DNA of 60,887 nucleotides from Betaproteobacteria bacterium (GTDB taxonomy: Bacteria > Pseudomonadota > Gammaproteobacteria > Burkholderiales > SG8-39), in NCBI GenBank assembly GCA_016234705.1, contig JACRAS010000141.1, positions 1 through 60,887 of the forward strand, written 5' to 3'. A program made the translations under genes and the position numbers. The notes under the pieces were generated by a model. That model did no database searches. It worked only from the letters and a program-made list of their open reading frames with translations, and was not told the origin of the DNA. Positions 8,962 through 17,749 of this stretch are shown here, in pieces. How positions within the stretch are numbered: the first letter of the stretch is position 1; each line of letters starts with the position of its first letter.

Positions 8962-9621
8962 TTACCCCTTCTTCGCCTTCGCAGCGGCCATCGCCTCGGT
9001 AGCGGCCTTGCGCTCGTCGTTCATTTTCCTGAACGCCGGGCGCTCGTTGAGCATCTTCAGGTACGGCCTCACCGGGGCGCAATCGTCGAGCGCGTCGCGG
9101 CCGTAGACGATCTTGGTCGAGAGCGATACCAGCGGCAGGTGCACGCCCGCGGCGCAGTCGGCGTAGCTCGGGTTCGCGCCGGCGACGAAGGGCGAGAATT
9201 TGGCCAACTGCTTGAACGCGCGTACGCCTTTGGCCAGGTCCTGCTCCACTTGCTGCTTGATCTCGTCCGACACCGTGCCGCCGAAGAATGCCTGCGCATA
9301 CACGCGGCGCGCAACCAGATCCATGTATAGTTCCACGGTCGCGATGAGTTCGCGCACCCGCGCGCGCTCGAGCGCGTCTTTCGGGTAGAGCGGCTTGTCC
9401 GGATACCTGTCTTCGAGGTATTCGCATATCACCTGCGACTCGCACAGAAACTGGCCGTCGATTTCGAGGTAGGGCACCTTGCCCATGGGCGAGCGCTTCA
9501 GGTAAACCTCGTCCTGCGAGGTCATGCAGAACGCCTCCTCGAACGGGATGCCCTTTTCCAGCAGCGCCACCTTGACCTTGTTGTAATAATTGCTGACTGC
9601 AAATCCGCCCAGCTTCAACAT
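8962..9621 (-). CDS. Glutathione S-transferase family protein
   Basis: A 219-residue cytosolic GST. The thioredoxin-like N-domain begins LKLGGFAVSNYYNKVKVALL and contains the cis-proline region GKVPYLEI (about 47-54) and glutathione-binding ESQVICEYLE (about 61-70). The all-helical C-domain follows. A lysine/alanine-rich tail ends the protein. The gene lies downstream of an acyl-CoA dehydrogenase and a kinase on the same strand and may be cotranscribed with them. Its substrate is unknown. Confidence 0.85.
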   Translation of the reverse strand: MLKLGGFAVSNYYNKVKVALLEKGIPFEEAFCMTSQDEVYLKRSPMGKVPYLEIDGQFLCESQVICEYLEDRYPDKPLYPKDALERARVRELIATVELYMDLVARRVYAQAFFGGTVSDEIKQQVEQDLAKGVRAFKQLAKFSPFVAGANPSYADCAAGVHLPLVSLSTKIVYGRDALDDCAPVRPYLKMLNERPAFRKMNDERKAATEAMAAAKAKKG

Positions 9622-9732
9622 CGTCGGCTCCTTGTAATTCGTAACAAAACGAGGGGATTCCTCCCCTCGCGCTCCCCTGAACCAGGGGCTGTCACGAGAC
9701 CGCCGTGACAGCCTCCTCAGGCTGGTCTCCCC

Positions 9733-10977
9733 TCAGGCCGTTTTGGCCGATTTGGGCATGCTCATGTGCTTGGCCAGTTCCAGCTTGGCGATGGCGTTGC
9801 GGTGCACTTCGTCCGGGCCGTCGGCAAAGCGCAGCGTGCGCGAATGCGCGTACATCATCGCCAGCGGGAAGTCGTCCGAGACGCCGGCGCCGCCGTGCGC
9901 CTGCATCGCCCAGTCGATCACCTGCAGGGCCATGTTGGGCGCGAGCACCTTGATCATGGCGATCTCGGCCTTGGCCACCTTGTTGCCCACGGTGTCCATC
10001 ATGTAGGCGGCGTTGAGCACCAGCCAGCGCGTCGAGTCGATCATGATGCGCGCCTGGGCGATGCGCTCGCGCGTCACGCCCTGCTCGGCGATGGTCCGGC
10101 CGAATGCGACTCGCGACAAGGAGCGTTTGCACATGAGCTCGAGCGCGCGTTCGGCCACGCCGATCAGACGCATGCAGTGGTGGATGCGGCCCGGCCCCAG
10201 GCGCCCCTGCGCGATCTCGAAACCGCGCCCTTCGCCAAGGAGGATATTCGATGCCGGCACGCGCACGTTCTTCAGCTCGATTTCCATGTGGCCGTGCGGC
10301 GCGTCGTCGTAGCCGAACACCGACAGCGCTCGCAGGATCTTGACCCCGGGCGCGCCGTGCGGCACCAGTATCATCGACTGCTGGCTGTGCCTGGGCGCGT
10401 CGGGGTTGGTCCTGCCCATGACGATATACAACTTGCAGCGCGGGTCGCCGCCGCCGGAAGACCACCACTTGCGTCCGTTGATGACGTATTCATCGCCCTG
10501 GCGCTCGATGCGGCACTGGATGTTGGTGGCGTCGCTCGAGGCGACGTCGGGCTCGGTCATGAGAAAGGCCGAGCGCATCTCGCCGCGCAGCAGCGGCTCG
10601 AGCCACGCGCGCTTGTGTTCCTCGCTGCCGTAGCGCTCGATGGTCTCCATGTTGCCGGTGTCGGGCGCCGAGCAATTGAAAACCTCGGGCGCGAAACTTA
10701 CCCGGCCCATGATCTCGCACAAGGGCGCGTACTCGAGGTTGGACAGGCCCTCGGGAGCGCGTTTCGAATGCGGCAGGAACAGGTTCCACAGGCCGGCAGC
10801 GCGCGCCTTGGGCTTCAGCTCCTCGATGATCTTGGTCGGTATCCACGGGTTTCCCTCGCGCCGGTTTTCCAGCACTTCCCGGTGGAAGCGATGCTCGTTC
10901 GGATAGATATGTTCATCCATGAACGCGATGAGCTTGGCCTGCATGGCCTTGACCTTGTCGGTATATGCGAAATCCAT
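9733..10977 (-). CDS. Acyl-CoA dehydrogenase (ACAD10/11-like)
   Basis: A 414-residue flavin-dependent acyl-CoA dehydrogenase. It has the FAD/substrate motif [16 protein letters not shown] (about 138-153), [11 protein letters not shown], and the C-terminal [15 protein letters not shown] (about 363-377). It lies 42 bases downstream of an APH-type kinase gene on the same strand. In mammals the same two domains are fused in ACAD10/ACAD11, where the kinase phosphorylates a 4-hydroxyacyl-CoA and the dehydrogenase domain removes the phosphate during rearrangement. That suggests a hydroxyacyl substrate here; ordinary desaturation is the alternative. Confidence 0.88.
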   Translation of the reverse strand: MDFAYTDKVKAMQAKLIAFMDEHIYPNEHRFHREVLENRREGNPWIPTKIIEELKPKARAAGLWNLFLPHSKRAPEGLSNLEYAPLCEIMGRVSFAPEVFNCSAPDTGNMETIERYGSEEHKRAWLEPLLRGEMRSAFLMTEPDVASSDATNIQCRIERQGDEYVINGRKWWSSGGGDPRCKLYIVMGRTNPDAPRHSQQSMILVPHGAPGVKILRALSVFGYDDAPHGHMEIELKNVRVPASNILLGEGRGFEIAQGRLGPGRIHHCMRLIGVAERALELMCKRSLSRVAFGRTIAEQGVTRERIAQARIMIDSTRWLVLNAAYMMDTVGNKVAKAEIAMIKVLAPNMALQVIDWAMQAHGGAGVSDDFPLAMMYAHSRTLRFADGPDEVHRNAIAKLELAKHMSMPKSAKTA

Positions 10978-11019
10978 TGCCTGCCTTTCGTAGAATGAAA
11001 ATGAGCGGACGCAGCCGGG

Positions 11020-12087
11020 CTAGTTTCCGGCTGCGATGACTTTTTGCGCGTAGGTCCAGCCCATTTCCGCCATGGGCCGCGTGCGCTTGCCGGCATCGAG
11101 CGCATGCGCGCTGGCCGCGGTGCCGTCCATCGCGCGTTTCATGATGCCCTGCAGGATCGCGGCGATGCGGAACATATTGTAAGCGAGGTAGAAGTCCCAA
11201 TTGTCGATGCGCTCGCGCCCGGTGCGCCTGCAGTAGGCGGCGACGTATTTCTCCTCCGTCGGTATCCCCAGCGCCTTGAGGTCGAGCCCGCCGATGCCGC
11301 GGAACCGCCCCGGCGGAATGCGCCAGCTCATGCAGTGATAGGAAATGTCCGCCAGCGGATGCCCCAAGGTGGAGAGCTCCCAGTCGAGGATGGCGAGAAT
11401 CCGCGGCTCGCTCGGGTGGAAGATCAGATTATCGAGGCGGTAATCGCCGTGAACGATGGCGGTTTCGTCGCCGGCGGGAATGTTGTTGGGCAACCAGGCG
11501 ATGAGATTATCCATGGCCTCGATTTTTTCGATCTCGGAGGCCTGGTATTGCTTGCTCCAGCGCCCGATCTGGCGCGCGAAATAATTGCCCGGCTTGCCGT
11601 AATCGGCCAGACCGATGGCCTTGTAATCCACCTGGTGCAACATCGCGATGACGCGGTTCATTTCGTCGTAGATCGCGGCGCGCTCGGCATTGGCCATGCC
11701 GGGCAAGGACTGATCCCACAGCACGCGCCCCTCGACGCAGTCCATGACATAGAAGGCACGGCCGATCACGCCCTCGTCCTCGCACAGCGCGTAGGCCTTG
11801 GGTACCGGAATATCGGACTTGCCCAGTGCGGTAATCACGCGGAACTCGCGCTCGATCGCGTGCGCTGAGGGCAGCAGTTTCGCCGCGGGCCCCGGTTTGG
11901 CGCGCATGGCATAGCGCTTGCCGCCGGCGCTCAGGCGATAAGTCGGATTGGACTGGCCGCCCTTGAACTGCTCGACTTCGAGATTGCCTGCGAACCCGTC
12001 CACATGCGCGCGCAGATAAGTTTCCAGGCGGGCGACATCGAAGCGCTGCTTCTCCGCCACCGGCATGGTGCCGATGAAATGATCCAT
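11020..12087 (-). CDS. APH-type phosphotransferase (acyl-CoA dehydrogenase partner)
   Basis: A 355-residue kinase of the aminoglycoside-phosphotransferase/choline-kinase fold. The catalytic loop HGDYRLDN (about 214-221) and the metal-binding [16 protein letters not shown] (about 232-247) are complete, so it should be active. It belongs to the group found next to or fused to ACAD10/11-type dehydrogenases, and to LvaA-like hydroxyacyl-CoA kinases, rather than to drug-resistance enzymes. The start at 12087 ([10 protein letters not shown]) follows GGCAGGGG; an in-frame upstream start adds 16 unlikely residues. Confidence 0.82.
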   Translation of the reverse strand: MDHFIGTMPVAEKQRFDVARLETYLRAHVDGFAGNLEVEQFKGGQSNPTYRLSAGGKRYAMRAKPGPAAKLLPSAHAIEREFRVITALGKSDIPVPKAYALCEDEGVIGRAFYVMDCVEGRVLWDQSLPGMANAERAAIYDEMNRVIAMLHQVDYKAIGLADYGKPGNYFARQIGRWSKQYQASEIEKIEAMDNLIAWLPNNIPAGDETAIVHGDYRLDNLIFHPSEPRILAILDWELSTLGHPLADISYHCMSWRIPPGRFRGIGGLDLKALGIPTEEKYVAAYCRRTGRERIDNWDFYLAYNMFRIAAILQGIMKRAMDGTAASAHALDAGKRTRPMAEMGWTYAQKVIAAGN

Positions 12088-12385
12088 TACCCCTGCCTCT
12101 CGTCTATGCAATTTGTATCGCCGCAATCCTAGCACGGCTTGGCCTTTGGTTCCGCGCTGCGTTCAACCAATCGAGCGTCGCCCCGCCCATCGCCTAATCC
12201 ACCCTTGCGCAGACCGGGCCGGGTAGGACAAGTTAATGAAAATGCAGCCGATTTCCATTAAACTCCCTGTAGGCCGCCGATAGGCGTACTATCCTTATTG
12301 ATCGATGACTGCCAACAAAGGCTAGACGGACCATGCAGCTGCGGCAAACACCAGCGGTGCCATCGTTGCATACAGGGTTAAGCTG

Positions 12386-13345
12386 ATGCGCGTTTTGATC
12401 GGGCTGCTGATTGTCGTTTGCAGCGTGCTCGGGGCTTGCTCCACCTCCCCCTTCGGCCGGCCGCAACTCGTCGTGCCGCGAGCGCTCAGCGCAGTCTACT
12501 CCGAAGTCAATATGCGCCTGCAACTGGTGACGACGGCAGACGCCCGATACGAATGCGCCCAGTCCGAATGCGACGCCAGTAAGGAATTTGAGCTGCGTAT
12601 CGCGCGTTTGGGCGAGCGGCTCACCGACAAGGCGTTCGAGATCTACCCGGACCTGCGCGAGCGCATCGGGCGATTCGAATTCGTGATTGCCGACAAGGCC
12701 GAGTCCGGGACCACGTCCAATGCTTCCGGCACGGTGGTGATTTTCAGCGGCACGCGGGTACTCGAACTCTCGGACCCGGCGCTTGCGTTCGTCCTCGCGC
12801 GCGAAATAGGCCATGTGATCGGGCAGCACCATAACGAGAACGCCGCCACCAAGATCATCACCTCCGTGCTGGCCCAGGTGCTGCTGCCGCTGTCCGGCAT
12901 AATGCGCTCCTTATCGCTGCTGCCGGGTGTTTCCAGCGCTGCCACTGCGTCCGCAACCACGGCCACGGCGAGCAGCGGCGCCGCAACCATGGCAACCGCC
13001 ACCGCCGCCTCCTTCCTGGGCTCGAAAGTCTTGATCGCGAGCTACTGGCCGAAACAATTGAGCGAGGCCGACACCATCGCGCTGACTATCCTGGCGCGAA
13101 TGGGCTATGACCCGCAGGAAACGGCCGATGCCCTGGCTGCGACGGAACAGCGCCTGGACGATAGCAGTTGGCCGCAAGACTTGCGCGCCTCTTCCGCCCA
13201 TGTGGCGCAGATCGCGCAGGGGCCGCGCCCGGATAAGGAGCGCTTGGCGCAGCTTGCCGGTTCAGCACCGCTGAAGCTGACTTACGTCATCGGCGATCCG
13301 TCCGCCGGCGCAACTGAACTGAGCCCGCAAGCCCGCGCGCAATAG
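12386..13345 (+). CDS. M48-like peptidase lipoprotein with altered zinc motif
   Basis: A 319-residue lipoprotein with lipobox LGAC (Cys18). It resembles M48 metallopeptidases (BepA/LoiP type) across residues 70-260, including a later SEADTIAL motif that would supply the third zinc ligand. The zinc motif HExxH reads AREIGH (138-143): the first histidine is replaced by arginine, coded CGC, though the glutamate and second histidine remain. It may be inactive or bind metal differently. An alanine/threonine-rich segment (about 185-210) sits where M48 proteins have a membrane-facing loop. It stands alone and is followed by a terminator-like hairpin. Confidence 0.75.
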   Translation: MRVLIGLLIVVCSVLGACSTSPFGRPQLVVPRALSAVYSEVNMRLQLVTTADARYECAQSECDASKEFELRIARLGERLTDKAFEIYPDLRERIGRFEFVIADKAESGTTSNASGTVVIFSGTRVLELSDPALAFVLAREIGHVIGQHHNENAATKIITSVLAQVLLPLSGIMRSLSLLPGVSSAATASATTATASSGAATMATATAASFLGSKVLIASYWPKQLSEADTIALTILARMGYDPQETADALAATEQRLDDSSWPQDLRASSAHVAQIAQGPRPDKERLAQLAGSAPLKLTYVIGDPSAGATELSPQARAQ

Positions 13346-13350
13346 CCGCG

Positions 13351-13379
13351 GGCGCCGTCGTTTCCGACCGGCGCCTTTT
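13351..13379 (+). terminator. Rho-independent terminator of the M48-like gene
   Basis: Arms GGCGCCGTC (13351-13359) and GAC-C-GGCGCC (13366-13375) pair with one bulged base, followed by TTTT. It begins 6 bases after the stop codon of the M48-like gene. Confidence 0.6.
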
Positions 13380-13413
13380 CGAACGCAATAATCGTTGCGT
13401 GCCCCGTCCGGCA

Positions 13414-14442
13414 TCAAAGCGTCGGCTTGGCGCGGAAATATTCCGTCCGGTCGATCGAGCGCACCTTGATCTCTTTCACGCTCGCGCCCTGCAGCACCTT
13501 TAGCGGCACTTCAGTCCCGGCCGGACCCAGCGACCAGAGCTTGCGGTACAACTCGACCTGGGTGGTGACCGCGTCCGCACCCACGCCGACGACGATGTCA
13601 CCGCGCCGCACTCCGGCTTTGTCCGCCGGCGCCTCCGGCGACACCCGGGTCACGAACAAACGCCCCTGCAATTCCTCGGTGGCCATGCCCAGCCATGGCC
13701 GCGGCGGGCCGGACACGCGCCCTTTGTCGATCAGGTCGGCGAGTATCGGTTTGAGCAGATCGATCGGCACGAACATATTGCCGGGCAGCGGCGTGCCCGC
13801 CTCCTCCGAGTCGCGCACCAGCAGCGAGCCGATGCCGACCAGCTTGCCCTCGCGGCTGATCAGTGCCGAGCCGGCCCAGGCGAGGGTCGGCGGCGAGATA
13901 AAAATCGCGCTGTCCAGCAGGTATTCCCAACTGCCCGCAAACTGGCGCTTGGACACCACGTAGGCCAGGTTGACGAATTCGCGCCCCCCGTGCGGCGCGA
14001 CCATGACCGGCTCGCGCAGCGCGAGTTCCGTGGACGTTCCCAGGTCGATGGGCTTGGCGCCGAGCGGCAGCACGGCGCGCAATAAGCCGAAGCCGCTGCC
14101 ATGATCGTAGCCGACCAGCGTGGCCGGGCTGGTCTTGCCATCGGCGGTGGTGACTTCGATTGCATCGGCTTCGATCACCAGATAACCGATGGTGAGGATG
14201 TGCCCCCTGTCGTCGATGATTACGCCGCTGCCTTCGCGCTGAGAGCCCAGCGTCGCGTTGCTGCGCGCGTCCGGGAGCGAGCGCGCCTTGACCCGGACCA
14301 CGGATCCGAGCAGCTCGTCCGCCTGCTTCTCGCCGATGACCTTGAGCTTCGGCTGCAGCGTTTGCGCCTGGAGCGGCAACCCGGCGAACGCGGCGCAAAC
14401 GAATAGGGATGCAAACAGCAGATTCAGAAAAAGCTTCATCAT
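13414..14442 (-). CDS. HtrA-like PDZ protein lacking the catalytic triad
   Basis: An exported protein (signal peptide residues 1-27) with a trypsin-like fold and a C-terminal PDZ domain (about residues 245-325, ending in KAGVRRGDIVVGVGADAV and following strands). The canonical LTNxHVV histidine motif reads LTIGYLV, the aspartate region reads DHGSGFGLL, and the GNSGG serine motif reads AWAGSAL. All three catalytic residues therefore seem replaced and it is probably a non-proteolytic scaffold or substrate binder. GGAGG precedes paired ATGs at 14442 and 14439; either could be the start. Confidence 0.8.
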   Translation of the reverse strand: MMKLFLNLLFASLFVCAAFAGLPLQAQTLQPKLKVIGEKQADELLGSVVRVKARSLPDARSNATLGSQREGSGVIIDDRGHILTIGYLVIEADAIEVTTADGKTSPATLVGYDHGSGFGLLRAVLPLGAKPIDLGTSTELALREPVMVAPHGGREFVNLAYVVSKRQFAGSWEYLLDSAIFISPPTLAWAGSALISREGKLVGIGSLLVRDSEEAGTPLPGNMFVPIDLLKPILADLIDKGRVSGPPRPWLGMATEELQGRLFVTRVSPEAPADKAGVRRGDIVVGVGADAVTTQVELYRKLWSLGPAGTEVPLKVLQGASVKEIKVRSIDRTEYFRAKPTL

Positions 14443-14641
14443 GGCCTCCGGCTGAAACAACCCGATCGATTCATTCTGCTACGCTTTGGCCCATTTTTCC
14501 AGTCCGAATTCACCGAACCCCGGCGTTTTGCCGTGCGCGCAATCCATATCGTCTCGATCGCCCGTGTCGTGGGGCCACTTTCTCGCCCTTGCGCCGGCTG
14601 TGCCGACGGGCTATCTTTCATGCTTTCATGTGGAGAAAACC

Positions 14642-14836
14642 ATGCCCCTGATCCATGTCGAGATGCTCGAAGGCCGCACGCCGGAAATCAAGCGTGAATT
14701 CGTCGAAGTCATCACGCGCGAAACCTGCCGCGTGCTCAAGTGCGAGCCGGGCGCGGTGGACATCATCATGCGCGACGTGAAAAAATCCGACTGGGCCTCG
14801 GGCGGGGTGATCTGGTCGGAAAAGAAACAAGCATAA
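14642..14836 (+). CDS. 4-oxalocrotonate tautomerase family protein
   Basis: A 64-residue tautomerase subunit. After removal of Met1 the catalytic Pro is exposed (MPLIHVEMLEGR). Arginines at about positions 12 and 18, needed in the family, are present (EGRTPEIKREFV). Such proteins assemble as hexamers and isomerise enol/keto acids, often in aromatic ring-cleavage pathways. No such pathway surrounds it here. The ATG at 14642 is fixed by the Pro2 requirement. Confidence 0.85.
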   Translation: MPLIHVEMLEGRTPEIKREFVEVITRETCRVLKCEPGAVDIIMRDVKKSDWASGGVIWSEKKQA

Positions 14837-14867
14837 GAAAAGGCATCCCCTCATTTTGAGGCCTGCC

Positions 14868-14930
14868 ATGCGGATCGGCATGATGGGTTTGGGGCGCATG
14901 GACGCCAACATGGCGCGACGCCCTCGACCC
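14868..14930 (+). pseudogene. N-terminal remnant of a 6-phosphogluconate dehydrogenase-like gene
   Basis: Codons from 14868 encode MRIGMMGLGRMDANMARR, almost the exact N-terminal nucleotide-binding signature of the decarboxylating 6-phosphogluconate dehydrogenase family (MxIGMxGLGRMGxNMxRR). The last glycine of GLGRMG has become aspartate. Family similarity stops after about 18 codons, just before a toxin-antitoxin locus. I read it as the stump left by a deletion or insertion. The match is short, so chance is not fully excluded. Confidence 0.5.
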
Positions 14931-14998
14931 AGGCGGCGATGGCGGCAAATGCAAGGAGCATCCAGGCGATTGAAGTCGCCGCCGCGTTCGAACGACAC

Positions 14999-15427
14999 TC
15001 AACTAAACCACTTCACCACCTCAAACCGCTTGCCTCCCTTCAAACGATAGACGCCGAAGTCGCGCAGGTCCACCGTCAATATGGCGCGACAGGCGGACTG
15101 CTCGGCTAGCCAAACGAGCGCTGCATCGGCGAAGTCGATGTCGCGGTCGGCGTACCTGCCGATGATCGCGGCAATGTCGCCGTAGGCAGCCATCGGAAGC
15201 TCGAGGGTTTTGAGCCGCCCGGATTGCACCAGGTCGAGAAGCTTGAGCTTGGCACGGGCGTCGAGAAAAAAGCTGGTTTCGACCACCACCGGGGAGACCG
15301 TCAGCAGGGGCCCGGCGTGGCGCCGGAAAAAACCGCTCGCCGCATTGTGCAACGGGTCGGCGCGCCGCCCGAGCGCAACCAGAAAGCCGGTGTCTACGAG
15401 GAGCCTGGACACACTAGCCCTTGCCAC
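14999..15427 (-). CDS. vapC: PIN-domain RNase toxin (VapC-like)
   Basis: A PIN-domain ribonuclease of up to 142 residues. It shows LLVDTGFLVAL (about 9-19) with the first aspartate, ETSFFLDARAKL (about 49-60), DRDIDFADAALVWLAE (about 92-107) and LTVDLRDFGVY (about 117-127). The reading frame opens with GTG at 15427, overlapping the antitoxin gene by 14 bases; a second GTG at 15412 just after the antitoxin stop is equally possible. It pairs with the ribbon-helix-helix protein encoded upstream. Confidence 0.88.
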   Translation of the reverse strand: MARASVSRLLVDTGFLVALGRRADPLHNAASGFFRRHAGPLLTVSPVVVETSFFLDARAKLKLLDLVQSGRLKTLELPMAAYGDIAAIIGRYADRDIDFADAALVWLAEQSACRAILTVDLRDFGVYRLKGGKRFEVVKWFS

Positions 15428-15650
15428 GGAAGCGCTCGCGCAACAGGCGCTTGGTATGGCGCGCCACGTCTCCGGATGTGGTGTCGCAGCCGATGAATGG
15501 ATGGTTCAGGTCGGCCTTGCCCTTGGCCGGGGTCTGCAGCAACTGTTCCAGCGCGCGCTTCACGGCTTCGCTCTTGGTGACGCCATGAGCGACGCAATAT
15601 TCGGCGAGGTACTGCTCCACGCGCTCGGGCAGACGTACGGTCAGGGTCAT
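15414..15650 (-). CDS. Ribbon-helix-helix antitoxin
   Basis: A 78-residue protein whose N-terminal MTLTVRLPERVEQYLAEYC and KSEAVKRALEQLL match the CopG/MetJ ribbon-helix-helix DNA-binding fold. The C-terminal half probably binds the PIN toxin encoded immediately downstream with overlap. A palindromic sequence sits 15 bases before its start codon, consistent with autorepression by the toxin-antitoxin complex. Confidence 0.85.
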   Translation of the reverse strand: MTLTVRLPERVEQYLAEYCVAHGVTKSEAVKRALEQLLQTPAKGKADLNHPFIGCDTTSGDVARHTKRLLRERFRGKG

Positions 15651-15664
15651 GGCAATGTCCTTGG

Positions 15665-15695
15665 TGTAATACTCAATATGTAATAGTGTATTACA
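15665..15695. promoter_or_regulatory. Operator-like inverted repeat upstream of the RHH antitoxin
   Basis: TGTAATAC (15665-15672) and its complement GTATTACA (15688-15695) flank a third, partial TGTAATA (15679-15685). This AT-rich dyad lies directly upstream of the antitoxin start codon, the usual place for an autoregulatory ribbon-helix-helix site. Confidence 0.6.
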
Positions 15696-15804
15696 AACCG
15701 ACTCGCGCAGCCGGCCTTTTGTTAAGCTGAAGTGATTGTCGCCGGGGTGATTACTGTCCGAGAACGTTCATGGTCGGGATCCCCCTTCTCGATTATCGGG
15801 AATC

Positions 15805-16599
15805 TCAATCGACCGCGGCCGGGCGCAGCCTGAGGCCTGCCTGCGTATGCGGGTTCATCTTCTTGAGTCCCGCGATGAAATCCTCGAGCGGCAGATCGTG
15901 GGTTTTTTTCAACTGCCGCGCGCGCTTTTTCAATTCCGCCCAGGCCAGTTGCCGCGGGTGGCGCTTGAAGGCGAAGGCGATGAGGTTGACCCGGTCGGCC
16001 GCGGTGAGGCAGGCCACGCAGCCGTCGAAGCTTTTCTCGATGCGTTGCAGATAAGCATCGAGTTTCTTTTCTTCCGCCATGAAATTGACCGCCATCACGC
16101 CGCCCGTCCGCAGCGCGGCACAGGCCGCGTCGTAGAACGCCTGGGTGCACAGCGCCGCAGGCTGCTTGCCGTCGTCGAAGCCGTCCACCAGCAGCACGTC
16201 GGCCGATTCGGCGTGGTCGGCGACGTAATCGGCGCCGCAGGCGATTTCTACTTTCAGGCGCGCGTCATCCGCGGGGAAATGGAACAGGCCGCGCGCCGCC
16301 GCCAGCACCTTGGCATTGATCTCCACCACCGTGGTGCGCGTCCCCGGCATGCGCTGGTGGATATAGCGCGCCATCGAGCCGCCGCCCAGGCCGATCATGA
16401 GCACGTCGCGCGGCAGCGGCTGAAACAGGAGAAAGGCCATCATGGCGCGCGTATAGTCGAGCGCCAGATCGTCCGGGCGCGCGAGCCGGATCGAGCTCTG
16501 GATGGCCTCGCCGCCCAGATGCAGCGAGCGCACGCCGTCTTCCTCGCTCACCTCGACGCTAGCTCGGCGCGGGGCGAACCAGCTTTTAGTTCTTGTCAT
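15805..16599 (-). CDS. Spermidine synthase-like methyltransferase-fold protein
   Basis: A 264-residue protein with the spermidine-synthase Rossmann core: MIGLGGGSMARYIHQR (about 67-82), TTVVEINAKV with the acidic ribose-binding residue, and DVLLVDGFDDGKQP (about 134-147). It lacks the N-terminal domain of true spermidine synthase and belongs to the large group of uncharacterised paralogs. The substrate is unknown. It diverges from a YdcF-like gene with under 60 bases between starts. Confidence 0.75.
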   Translation of the reverse strand: MTRTKSWFAPRRASVEVSEEDGVRSLHLGGEAIQSSIRLARPDDLALDYTRAMMAFLLFQPLPRDVLMIGLGGGSMARYIHQRMPGTRTTVVEINAKVLAAARGLFHFPADDARLKVEIACGADYVADHAESADVLLVDGFDDGKQPAALCTQAFYDAACAALRTGGVMAVNFMAEEKKLDAYLQRIEKSFDGCVACLTAADRVNLIAFAFKRHPRQLAWAELKKRARQLKKTHDLPLEDFIAGLKKMNPHTQAGLRLRPAAVD

Positions 16600-16627
16600 T
16601 TTCCCGGCTCATGCGCAAACTGGCGCA

Positions 16628-17272
16628 GTGTTCAAATCGAAGTCGCCGATCATCGTGCATTGTGCCAAAAAATGCGGGCTATTTCTGCTTATCGTGTTTT
16701 TCGCTGCCGCCATCGGCGCGGCGGCCGGTCTGAGCTATGCGGCCGATTGGCTCAGCGCCGGCGACCGGCCGCAGAAAGCCGACGCCATCCTGGTGCTCGG
16801 CGGCGGCTACTCGCGCCCGTTCCAGGCGGCCGACCTCCACCGGCAGGGCCTCGCCCGCAAGATTTACGTCAGCGTGCCGGCGCGCGAGGACCAGCACCGC
16901 CTGCTGGACGACGCGGGCATCGCCTTTCCGCGCGAGGAAGAAATCGTGCGCCAGGTGCTGCTGAAGAAAGGCGTTCCCGCAAGCGCGATCGAGTACCTCG
17001 GCAAGGATTTGATCAGCACCGCGGCGGAGGCGCAGGCGGCGCGCGCCCTGTTCGCCAACGGCACGCCCAGGCTGCTCGTGGTGACCTCCCCCTACCATCT
17101 GCGCCGCGCCAGGATGATATTCCGCGACATCCTTCCCGCAGCCGACATCCGCGTGATCGCAACCGGCTACGACCCGCTCCCGCAGGTGTGGTGGAAAGAC
17201 CAGAACGCCGCGCGCAACGTGCTGCTGGAACTGGCGAAGATCACCTTCTACCAGTTCGGCGGCCGCTTCTAG
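16628..17272 (+). CDS. YdcF-like (DUF218) membrane-anchored protein
   Basis: A DUF218 protein with an N-terminal membrane helix (LFLLIVFFAAAIGAAAGL) and the family motifs ADAILVLGGG, STAAEAQAARALF and LVVTSPYHLRRARMIF. Such proteins are linked to envelope or vancomycin-sensitivity phenotypes, with no settled reaction. There is no ATG close to the helix; GTG codons at 16628 and 16655 are the plausible starts, the former used here. Starting further upstream would overlap the divergent neighbour. Confidence 0.78.
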   Translation: MFKSKSPIIVHCAKKCGLFLLIVFFAAAIGAAAGLSYAADWLSAGDRPQKADAILVLGGGYSRPFQAADLHRQGLARKIYVSVPAREDQHRLLDDAGIAFPREEEIVRQVLLKKGVPASAIEYLGKDLISTAAEAQAARALFANGTPRLLVVTSPYHLRRARMIFRDILPAADIRVIATGYDPLPQVWWKDQNAARNVLLELAKITFYQFGGRF

Positions 17273-17375
17273 CGGCGGAGCTGGAACTCCCGGTCAATCG
17301 AGGAGATCGCCGCCCAGGCGCCGCAACGAAGCCGAACCGATGCGGCACGTCTACGCAACCGTTATTCAGGGAGAA

Positions 17376-17693
17376 TCAATGCTTGCCGGCCCGTACCCGG
17401 CCGAAATGCCAGGCAAGCCCCACTCCGGCCAGCAGCGCGCCAATACCCACCGCCCCCATCGCGGCAGTGTTGGAGAAAGAAAAAACGCCCACTCCCCGCA
17501 GCAGGCCGTAGCCGATGACAAAGTTGATCAAGCCCCAGACCACGTTGATCACAGGCGAGGATTCTCCGACGCCGGGAGGCTTGGCGAACGGGCTCTGGAA
17601 AGAGCGTCCGGAAATGCCGTTGACGAAATGGGGAACGCCGTTGGCCAGAAAGACCCCAGCAAAGAAATAAGCCAATCCTGTGGTCCAGTCCAT
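17376..17693 (-). CDS. Small integral membrane protein
   Basis: A 105-residue protein with three likely membrane segments: residues 4-24 (GLAYFFAGVFLANGVPHFVN), about 47-68 and about 76-97. The PHFVNG motif after the first segment recurs in a family of uncharacterised small membrane proteins. A good ribosome site (GGAG, 6 bases from the ATG) supports the start. I do not recognise a function. It is isolated between the YdcF-like gene and the dispersed repeat. Confidence 0.65.
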   Translation of the reverse strand: MDWTTGLAYFFAGVFLANGVPHFVNGISGRSFQSPFAKPPGVGESSPVINVVWGLINFVIGYGLLRGVGVFSFSNTAAMGAVGIGALLAGVGLAWHFGRVRAGKH

Positions 17694-17749
17694 GCATGCT
17701 CCTTTCCGATGTGTGCGTTACGGGTTTCTCCAACTGCGGAGACTAGCTT

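Noticed and set aside
15847..17511. 554-codon plus-strand frame spanning the spermidine-synthase-like and YdcF-like genes
   Set aside because: It crosses two real genes in other frames and has no consistent similarity of its own.
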